Translations under genes and position numbers: made by a program | From: WHSW01 sp963769945 | GTDB taxonomy: Bacteria; Actinomycetota; Thermoleophilia; Solirubrobacterales; 70-9 | Length of the DNA stretch: 64,000 bases | Direction: 5' to 3' | Assembly: GCA_963769945.1 (NCBI GenBank) | Contig: CAVYOA010000007.1 | Location: forward strand, 3,527-67,526 | Shown here: one piece after another, positions 57,630 through 64,000 of the stretch | How positions within the stretch are numbered: position 1 is the first letter of the stretch | How the letters are laid out: each line of letters starts with the position of its first letter | Notes under the pieces: model-generated | Databases searched by the model: none | The model's input: only the letters and a program-made list of their open reading frames with translations | Told to the model about the DNA's origin: nothing

Positions 57630-58405
57630 TGGGACGCCTCGACGAACTCGACCTCTCGCAAGTCGCTCACGAGCAAGGAGGAGACGCAGCAGCTCGAGAA
57701 CGCCTGGGCGCGGCTCTCCCAGCTGCGCCTGACCCTCGGCGGGCAGATCGGCGAGCGCGAGATCGGCCCGCCCGTCTGCGTGCTGTTCGAGGGCTGGGAC
57801 GCGCGTGGCAAGGGTGGCGCGATCAAGCGGCTGGTCGCCGAGATCGACTCTCGCCACGTGCGGGTTGCTCAGTTCGCGGCGCCGACGGCCGACGAGAAGC
57901 GCCACCACTTCCTCTGGCGCTTCTGGCCCAACCTGCCGGGGTGGGGAGGGATGGCGATCTTCGATCGCACCTGGTACGGCCGGGTGCTCGTCGAGCGGGT
58001 CGAGGGCTTTGCCACCCGCGAGCAGTGGCTGCGCGCCTACGACGAGATCAACTACCTTCGAGCGCACGCTCACCGACGAGGGGATGATCCTGGTCAAGCT
58101 CTGGATGCACATCTCCCCGGAGGAGCAGCTGAAGCGCTTCAAGCGCCGCGAGAAGAATCCGCTGAAGAGCTGGAAGCTGACCGACGAGGACTGGCGCAAC
58201 CGCGACAAGCGCGACGCATACATGGAGGCGGTCGAGGACATGCTCGCGCGCACCGATGAGCCGAACGCGCCGTGGAGCGGTGATCGCGGGCGACTCGAAG
58301 CGCTACGCCCGCGTGGCGGTGATCGAGACCGTGATCGCGCGGATCGAGGAGGGGATGCGCGAGCGCGGGATCGAGCCGCCGGACCCGCTCGATGCGGACG
58401 AGTAG
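57629..58405 (+). CDS. ppk2: Polyphosphate kinase 2 (PPK2) family (three frameshifts)
   Basis: A protein of about 258 residues once the frame is repaired at about 57690, 58060 and 58285. The pieces read QQLENAWARLSQLRLTLGGQIG, Walker A EGWDARGKGGAIKRLV, HHFLWRFWPNLPGWGGMAIFDRTWYGRVLVERVEG (Walker B with the RTWYGR lid signature), EGMILVKLWMHISPEEQLKRFKRRE, WKLTDEDWRNRDKRDAY and the final RYARVAVIETVIARIEEGM. PPK2 enzymes transfer phosphate between polyphosphate and nucleotides (AMP, ADP, GDP). The ATG overlaps the upstream stop. The breaks look like base-calling indels, since all motifs are intact. Confidence 0.85.
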
Positions 58406-58449
58406 ACGACCTCGGACCGTCGCCGGACGTCTCGTATAGGCTCGCGCGC

Positions 58450-59779
58450 GTGGCATCGAAGCCTCGGTTGCGCGCCGTCGAGCCGGCACGTCCCGAGCAG
58501 GTGACCGAGGCGGCAGCCGCCGACGCGAAGTCGCGCGGCCGCCGGGCTCGGCGACGCCGCCGTGCGCCGCCCGGCGTCGAGACCGCGGCCGAGCTCGCCG
58601 CGCGAGCTGCGCCAGGTGCGGCACGAGCTCGTCGACGCGCAAGCACGCCGGCGCCGAGGCCGAGCGCCGCGCGCGCGAGGCGCGAGGCCGTCGCTGGCCG
58701 ACGCCGAGCTGCGCGATGCAGCGAGGTCGACGAGCAGCGCCGGCGCGCCGAGCTGCGCGCCGAGCACGCCGAGGCGGCGATGGACGCGGCGATCGAGGCC
58801 GCGACCGAGCAGGCCGAGCGCGAGGTGACGAGCGCGTCCGCGCCGAGGCGGCCGAGGCTGCGACGCGGAGCGGGCGAGCGCGAGGCGCCAGGCGGAGGCC
58901 GCGCGCGCCGAGCGCCATCGACGCGCGGGTCGCGCCGAGGCCGCGAGCCGAGCTGCGCGCGAGGGCGCAGGCGACGCTGCGCGAGCGCGGCGGCGAGGCG
59001 TCGAGCAGCTGCGCGCGCAAGGCGCAGGCGAAGCTGCGCGTGCGGCCGCGGCAGGTCGAGGCGCAGCGCCGAGAAGGCTGGAGGCCGCGTCGAGACGGCG
59101 AAGGCCGAGGCGCTCGAGACGCCGCGAGCAGGTTCGAGGCCGAGCTCGCACGGAGCTGGAGCGCGGCCGAGCGAAGGTCGCGCAGGCCGAGCGCGACGTC
59201 GAGCTGGCCGCCGAGCAGGCCGAGCGCAAGATCAAGGCCGAGGCCGAGCGTCGCGGTCTCGCGCCGAGGCCGGGCTTGCGCGCACCGAGCAGAAGCTCGA
59301 CAGCGCTCGTCGGCCGGCTGGCGCGCGAGGCCGAGCAGCGCGCCCGCGAGGAGGCCGAGGCGCGCCACCGCGAGAGGCCGAGCACCTCGAGTCCGAGGCC
59401 GCGGCCGCCGCCGAGCGGGCCCGCGAGCAAGCCGACGAGCAGGCGAAGGCGGCGCTGGAGGAGAAGCTGCGCGCCGAGCAGGAGCGGCTGCGCGACGGAG
59501 GCCGAGGAGCGCGCACGCGAGGAGGCCGAGAAGCGATGAAGGCGGTCGAGGCGAGGCTCGAGCGCGAGATCGCCCAGAGACCGGCCGCCGAGCGCGCCGC
59601 CGCGCGAGGCCCAGCGCCGCGCGCCGAGCTCAGAGGCCGACCGCGAGGCGGCGCGGCCGGAGGCCGCAACGAGGCGGTTCGCAGGCGCGTAGCGCCAGAC
59701 GACGAGGGCGGCGGTGGGCCGCGGGCCGCCGAGGTCGGCGCGGCCGGGAGACGCGCCGTCAATCGCAGTCTACCAGTAG
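58450..59779 (+). CDS. Ala/Glu/Arg-rich coiled-coil protein (many frameshifts)
   Basis: From GTG 58450 (MASKPRLRAVEPARPEQ) the plus strand encodes a very long charged helix, but the meaningful reading jumps among all three frames. Pieces are ELRQVRHELVDAQ, RAELRAEHAEAAMDAAIEAATEQAEREV, then AKVAQAERDVELAAEQAERKIKAEAE. A possible end is SIAVYQ at TAG 59777-59779. The DNA is close to a degenerate repeat of GCCGAG/GCGCGAG units. This makes both sequencing and frame calling hard. A TolA- or DivIVA-like structural protein is possible, but there is no direct evidence for a function. Confidence 0.45.
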
Positions 59780-59797
59780 CGGCTCGGCCACGGCGAC

Positions 59798-60993
59798 CTA
59801 CTTCGGCAGCGTCGGCGCGACGATCCGGTAGGCCTTGAGCCCGAGGCCCAGGCGCTCGCGGTCGTCGCCGATCGCGGGGTCGAGCCCGGTCAGCTCGCGG
59901 ATCCGGCTCAGCCGGTGCGCGACCGTGTGGCGGTGGGCGAAGACGGCGCGCGCCGTCGCGTTCATGTTGCAGTCGTTGGCGAGGTAGGTCTCCAGGGTCC
60001 CGAGCAGATCGGTGCGGTACTGGCGGTCGTGGGCGACCAGCGGCTCGACCGTCTCGTCGTAGAAGCGGCGCACCTCGTCCGGATCGGTGGCCATCGCCCG
60101 GAACAGCAACCGGTAGACGCCGTTACCGATCTCGGCCGCTGAGCTGGTCGGCGACCCGCTCGTCGCGGGCGATCACGTCGAGCATCAGCTCCGCCTCGGC
60201 GATCGCGCGGCCGAGCTCGGCCGGCGTCGGCGCAGAACGACGAGAACGCCGCCGGCCCGTGCGAGCGCAGCCGCGTCGCGATCGCCTTCGCCGACGCCGC
60301 GGTACCGCTCGGCGCGCGTCGTCGCCGGCCGCGCGCCGGCAGGATCGCGTAGATGCGAATCGCAGCATCGCTCGGAGGCCTGCGCTCAGGGTCTGCGGCC
60401 AGCGGCTCGGCGATCGCGCCCGCGTGCTCACCGGTGACCAGTGCGGCGGCGTGGCGGGGTCGTGACGAGTCGAAGCTCGGCGACGAGCGCGATCGCGCCA
60501 CGTCGCAGGTCACAGCCGAGGCGAGCGGCGCGGCTGACGGTCTCGCGCCGGCCGCGCGCGGCGCGCGCGCAGGTCCTCGAGCAGGCTGCCGCGGACGTCG
60601 GCCGCGACCTCGTCGCGAGCGCCGGCGACGGCGACCTCGGCGAGCGCGGCGAGCGCCGCGGTGCGCAGGACCTCGCTCGCGGTCGACGCGCACCCGCGGC
60701 ATCCCGTTTTGCGCCGGCTCGAGCGCCAAGGCGTAACCGATGGTCTCGCCGCCGGCCTCGACCTCCTCGGCGCTCTCGACCCCGGCCGGCGGTTCGCGCC
60801 GGGACTCGCGCGACGCGCGCGTCGCTCGCGAGCCCGGCGAGAGGCACGTCGTCGCCGAGGCGGCGGCGAGGCCGCTCGCCGGGAGCACGATCGCCACCGG
60901 CGCGCCGGCCTCCTCGGCCGCCAGCTCGGCGATCCCGCGGAGGCCCTCGCCCTCCAGGAGGGCGGTGAGCATTCGCGAGTGCAGGTCACGCAT
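59798..60993 (-). CDS. PucR/CdaR-type helix-turn-helix regulator (frameshifted)
   Basis: The C-terminal 100 residues in one frame (59798-60109) carry the PucR-type HTH: VEPLVAHDRQYRTDLLGTLETYLANDCNMNATARAVFAHRHTVAHRLSRIRELTGLDP. The N-terminal part (MRDLHSRMLTALLEGEGLRGIAELAAEEAGAPVAIVLPASG) is a sensory domain start at ATG 60993. Between them (about 60110-60850) the chain is broken across frames, with pieces such as AELGRAIAEAELMLDVIARDERV. It is the last gene of the amt-PII operon (27 bases after the PII stop) and may regulate nitrogen or purine use. At least three indels are needed to restore it. Confidence 0.72.
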
Positions 60994-61020
60994 CGTCCCA
61001 ATCCGGAGACGGCGCCGGCT

Positions 61021-61389
61021 TCAGGCCGGGATCTCGGCGTCCGTGTGCGCTTGGAGCACCTCCTCGCCCTCTTCGCCCGTGCGGATCCGGATCGCCTCCT
61101 CGACGGGGATCACGAAGATCTTCCCGTCGCCGACGTCGCCGGTCCGCGCGTGCTTGAGGATCGTCTCGACGACCAGGGACTTGTCCTTGTCCTCGATCAC
61201 CACCTCGATCTTGAGCTTCGGCCGCACGTTGACGGTCAGGCTCGAGCCGCGGTAGGTCTCGACGATTCCCTTCTGGCGCCCGGACCCCTTCACCTCGCTG
61301 ATCGACAGGGAGGGAAACCCCTTGTCGAGCAGCTCCGATCGGATCGGCTCGAACGCCTCGTGGCGAATGAACGCCTCGATTTTCTTCAT
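61021..61389 (-). CDS. glnK: PII signal-transduction protein (GlnB/GlnK family) lacking T-loop Tyr51
   Basis: A complete 122-residue PII protein: MKKIEAFIRHEAFEPIRSEL, T-loop GRQKGIVETYRGSSLTVNV, B-loop TGDVGDGKIFV and IRIRTGEEG. It binds ATP/ADP and 2-oxoglutarate and normally regulates Amt by plugging its pore. In E. coli-type numbering residue 51 is Leu where Tyr51 is uridylylated (or adenylylated in actinobacteria), while Ser49, phosphorylated in cyanobacteria, is kept. The C-terminus is extended by about 10 residues. It is encoded just after amt (40 bases), the classic amtB-glnK pairing. Confidence 0.93.
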   Translation of the reverse strand: MKKIEAFIRHEAFEPIRSELLDKGFPSLSISEVKGSGRQKGIVETYRGSSLTVNVRPKLKIEVVIEDKDKSLVVETILKHARTGDVGDGKIFVIPVEEAIRIRTGEEGEEVLQAHTDAEIPA

Positions 61390-61429
61390 CAGGTCACCTC
61401 CTCCTAGCCTAGGTCGGGCGGGTCGGCGG

Positions 61430-62881
61430 TCATCGTCGCTGCCACAGCCGGTCGGGCGGATCGGCGACGGCTCTCGCCTGTCGCCACCCGGATACTCCTC
61501 CGGGCGGAATGAACGACTCCGGATAGCCGTACATGCCGTGCGAGGAGATGTCGAGCCCGGCGAGCTCCTCGTTCTCGTCGACGCGCAACCCGATCGTCTT
61601 CTTGATCAGGAGGAAGACCGCGTAGGAGAGCGCGAACACGAGCGCGAACGTCGCCGCGACGCCGACCGCCTGGACTGCGAACTGGCCACGGTCGAGGCCG
61701 ACGATGCGTCGTCCGTGATTCCGTACCAGATGCCCGGGGCCGCGCCCTCGAGGATCAGGCGCGGGGAGGCGAACAGCCCGACCGCCAGCGTCCCCCAGAT
61801 ACCGGCGAGACCGTGCGCCGAAAGCGCACCCACCGGATCGTCGAGGTGCTTGTCGATCGCGTAGCACGCCGTAGACGACGATCATGCCGCCGACGAAGCC
61901 GATGATCGGCGCCGCCCAGAACTCGACGTACCCCGACGGGGCCGTGATCGCGACGAGACCGGCGATCGCGCCGTTGCCGGCCATGCCGACGTCGACCGAC
62001 TTCGTCTTCAGGTACGAGAACAGGCACGCCGCCACCACGCCGGCCGCCGCGGCCAGCTGGGTGTTGAGCGCGACCTCGGCCATGAAGTTGTCCGTAGTGC
62101 CGAAGGTCGAGCCGGCGTTGAAGCCGTACCAGCCGACCCAGAGGATCGCGACGCCGAGTCCGACCAGTGGCATCGAGTGACCCGGGATCGCCCGCGGCTT
62201 GCCCTCGGCGTCGTACTTGCCGATCCGCGGGCCGAGCAGCAGCAGCGCTGCGAGCGCCCCGACGGCGCCGGTGAGATGGACCACCGACGAGCCGGCGAAG
62301 TCCATCACCGGCTTGCCGCCGACGTCGGCGAGCAGTCCGCCGCCGTAAACGCCGTGGGCGACCAGCGGATAGATCACGGCGCCGAACACGAGCGCGTAGA
62401 TCGCGTAGGCGGCGAACTTGATCCGCTCCAGGGTGGTGCCCCAGACGATCGCCAGCGAGACCGCGCAGAACAGCATCCCGAACAGCATCAGAGCGGTATC
62501 GCTGCCACCGACGCTCGACCCCGACGATCACTGGCCGATGTGGAAGAAGAACCCCTCGGTGCCGAAGACCTTGTTGCCGGTCAGCGACGAGATCCCGAAG
62601 CCGACCGCCCACCAGGCGAGCGTCACGACGCCGAGGTTGACGAGCACCTTGGCGACGCCGGTGCCGACGTTCTTCTGCCTCGAGAACCCGATCTCGAGCA
62701 GCAGGAAGCCCGCCTGCATGAACAGCACGAGCACGCAGGCGACCATCACCCACGTGATGTCGAGCTCGCCCTTGACCGAGTCGATCGCGCCCGGGCCCTG
62801 AGCCAGAGCCGTGCCCGGCAAGACGAGAAGCGCGGCGAGCGCAGCAATCGCGCCCAGGCCCACCCTCTTTGTCATTTCCAT
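61430..62881 (-). CDS. amt: Ammonium transporter Amt (three or more frameshifts)
   Basis: An Amt/Rh channel from ATG 62881, preceded by AGGAGG. A signal-like first helix (AIAALAALLVLPGTALAQ) is followed by VMVACVLVLFMQAGFLLLEIGFSRQKNV, the Amt start. After a frame change near 62525 come GMLFCAVSLAIVWGTTLERIKFAAY, DFAGSSVVHLTGAVGALAALLLLGPRIGKYD, LGVAILWVGWYGFNAGSTF and SVDVGMAGNGAIAGLVAITAPSGYVEFWAAPIIGFVGG. The chain then breaks near 61860 and 61700 (HGLAGIWGTLAVGLFAS, QAVGVAATFALVFALSYAVFLLIKKTIGLRV) and ends HGMYGYPESF. The His pair of the pore is covered by the SSVVHL and HGLAG segments. Likely functional, with indel errors. Confidence 0.87.
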
Positions 62882-62890
62882 GCCTCCTAG

Positions 62891-62914
62891 CCGCCGGCCC
62901 CGGAGGGGCGGCGG
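62891..62914 (-). promoter_or_regulatory. 10-bp leader hairpin directly before the amt ribosome site
   Basis: Minus-strand CCGCC-GCCCC and GGGGC-(C)-GGCGG form a 10-bp stem with one bulge and a TCC loop, ending two bases upstream of the AGGAGG ribosome site of amt. It could modulate translation. No known riboswitch class matches. Confidence 0.4.
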
Positions 62915-62973
62915 TCGCTTCCACCAATCGCGACCAAGGTCGCAGGCGGGCGGGCCCGGTTGCTTATCCCGGT

Positions 62974-62987
62974 GTCGAAATTTCGAC
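62974..62987. promoter_or_regulatory. Perfect 14-bp palindrome upstream of amt
   Basis: GTCGAAATTTCGAC is its own reverse complement, and the flanks extend symmetry to GG...CC with one mismatch. It lies 93 bases before the amt ATG in otherwise GC-rich DNA. It is a plausible operator for a nitrogen regulator. It does not match the GlnR or AmtR boxes that I know. Confidence 0.5.
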
Positions 62988-63022
62988 GCCGATCGTTGTA
63001 CCGCCGGTCGAATCGGCGTCTG

Positions 63023-63902
63023 CTAGGCGTGGACAGTCGGGACGCGTCGCTGCCGACCTCGAGCTCCGCCGCCCTCGGCCGCGCACTCGAGCTGGACCGG
63101 GTCCCCGCCCAGGCGCTGCCCACTGCGGTGCGCGCCGTCGCGCAGAGGTCGTCGAGGAACTCGTCGGAGTGAAGCGGGTCGTGGTGGAACATCATCAGGC
63201 GCCTGCGCCTCGACCCGGCGGGCGAAGGTGAGCGTGTCGGACATCGCCGAGTGCCCCCAGCCGACGTGCCCGGGGTACTCGTCGTCGGTGTACTGGCAGT
63301 CGTGGATCAGCAGGTCGGCCTCGCTGGCGAGGTCGAAGCCCGGAGATCCACTCCGGCTCGAGGCCCTCGAGCGGCGCGCCGAGCGCCGGCTCGTGGTCGG
63401 GGATGTAGGCGACCGTCGTCTCGCCGTCGGTGATCCGGTAGCCGAGCGTCGGCCCGCGGTGGGTGACCGCCTCGGCGCGGATCGTCGCCGCGCCGATCTC
63501 CCACTCGGTTGCCGGGGTGTCGCGGAAGGAGACCGAGCAGGGCAGCTCGCGCACCTCGACCGGTGAGAGCGGCGCCGAGATGTAGCGGGCGATCCGGTCC
63601 TCGAGCGACGCCTCGGGCGAGGACGGCCCCCAGATCGTGATCTCCGAGTCGGCTCGAAAGCAGGGCGGGAAGAACATCAGGCCCTGGATGTGGTCGAGGT
63701 GCAGGTGCGTGAGCAGGATGTGGATCCGCTTTCCCGGCGTCAGGTCGATCCCGAGGCTGCGGATCCCCGTGCCCGCGTCGAGGATCAGCACCTCGCCGCC
63801 GGCGAGCGTGAGCTGCACGCAGGAGGTGTTGCCGCCGTAGCGGTTCATCTGCGGCCCCGGCGCCGGGACGGAGCCTCGCGCCCCCCAAACCTTGAGCCTC
63901 AC
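63023..63902 (-). CDS. MBL-fold metal-dependent hydrolase (frameshifted)
   Basis: The GTG start at 63902 overlaps the stop of the gene before it. MRLKVWGARGSVPAPGPQMNRYGGNTSCVQL opens the chain, then ILDAGTGIRSLG, the metal site LLTHLHLDHIQGL (HxHxDH), AEAVTHRGPTLGYRI and VAYIPDHEP. From about 63345 the sense continues in other frames (SEADLLIHDCQYTDDEY, GHSAMSDTLTFARRVEA, MMFHHDPLHSDEFLDDL) to TAG 63023-63025. This is the subgroup often annotated as cyclic-nucleotide-phosphodiesterase-like. Its reaction is unproven. Two or three indels are needed to restore about 292 residues. Confidence 0.8.
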
Positions 63903-64000
63903 GACTCCCCGCTTCCGTTCCCGCTAAGCGGCCAGAACAGGATCATCGCGCCGGACGAGCCGTGCTCGGAGGCGACGATCGGAAAGGCGCTCGCCTCGAT
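63899..64000 (-). CDS. C-terminal end of an unidentified protein (partial)
   Basis: The last 33 codons of a minus-strand gene (IEASAFPIVASEHGSSGAM, ending NGSGES) run to TGA 63899-63901. That stop overlaps the GTG of the MBL-fold gene (GTGA). The beta-strand pattern ASAFPIV---GSSGAMILFW looks like the end of a PAS or GAF sensor domain, so the gene may be a signalling protein co-transcribed with the hydrolase. Too little is visible for an assignment. Confidence 0.5.
   Translation of the reverse strand: MEASAFPIVASEHGSSGAMILFWPLSGNGSGES

Noticed and set aside
61430..62881. amt as a true pseudogene
   Set aside because: All conserved segments are present in order and only the frame jumps, as in other genes of the same stretch, so sequence error is the simpler reading.

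Overview
The window is chromosomal DNA of a high-GC actinobacterium. The class Thermoleophilia (Solirubrobacterales-like) fits best. Pointers are very high GC with many GTG/TTG starts, ATGA stop/start overlaps, actinobacterial coproheme decarboxylase (HemQ), a small H2TH nucleoid-type protein, the DUF4235 / phage-holin-like / DUF3618 trio, MlaE-type lipid permeases, an Abi-alpha-family protein, and surface proteins of the kind seen in soil Thermoleophilia. This assignment is inference from gene content. No rRNA, tRNA, CRISPR array, insertion sequence or prophage was found.

Sequence quality is uneven. About 8.9-30 kb and 39-55 kb read almost cleanly. Genes at 1-5 kb and 57-64 kb, and a few between (7.3, 30.4, 36.9, 37.8, 47.1 and 57.2 kb), change reading frame one or more times while the conserved protein continues in the next frame. 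I treat these as probable indel errors, give one joined interval per gene and state where the frame changes.

Layout. 1-5.1 kb: two acyl-CoA dehydrogenases, an M43-like secreted metalloprotease, a GDSL lipoprotein and an SDR reductase. 5.1-8.9 kb: a tiny zinc-ribbon ORF, an Abi-alpha protein and three consecutive envelope/zinc-ribbon genes of unknown role. 8.9-15.4 kb: a CoA-ester catabolic block with a divergent acyl-CoA dehydrogenase, then enoyl-CoA hydratase, biotin-type carboxyltransferase, BKACE (DUF849), CaiB-type CoA transferase and a MerR regulator. A 10-bp-arm palindrome lies against the first start codon. 15.7-19.8 kb: a general-stress island (DJ-1/PfpI gene behind a SigF/SigB-like promoter, STAS antagonist, GAF-PAS-GAF-SpoIIE phosphatase). 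19.9-24.6 kb: nitrilase-TetR pair, holin-like trio, DegV, epimerase, GST-N protein. 24.6-29.9 kb: iron-sulfur and heme genes (A-type carrier, CGFS glutaredoxin, BolA, adrenodoxin-type reductase, HemQ) around an ABC-F ATPase.

29.9-33.7 kb: a SAM-I riboswitch upstream of metH. 33.7-39 kb: GST, thioesterase, two tandem PQQ-type sugar dehydrogenases, a long RNA hairpin before a surface protein, and a lipoprotein. 39.2-46.1 kb: MlaE-MlaE-MlaF lipid ABC transporter, RND/MMPL exporter, monothiol thioredoxin-like protein and B3/B4-domain protein. 46-48 kb: small membrane proteins and the H2TH protein. 48.4-52.1 kb: alpha-oxoamine synthase divergent from a YghO-like acyltransferase, then an AlkA-like glycosylase. 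52.2-55 kb: thiamine-precursor ABC transporter behind a TPP riboswitch. 55-57.4 kb: CoxE-like VWA protein and MoxR AAA+ ATPase. 57.4-59.8 kb: small membrane protein, PPK2 and a coiled-coil protein. 59.8-62.9 kb: amt-PII-CdaR/PucR nitrogen operon. 63-64 kb: an MBL-fold hydrolase and the end of an unidentified gene.

Main leads for new biology are the BKACE operon with its start-abutting palindrome, the zinc-ribbon/SPOR/OB envelope triad, the lipid-ABC operon that carries an RND pump but no MCE protein, the 23-bp hairpin at 37.45 kb whose only non-Watson-Crick pairs are G-U, and a PII protein lacking the T-loop tyrosine.
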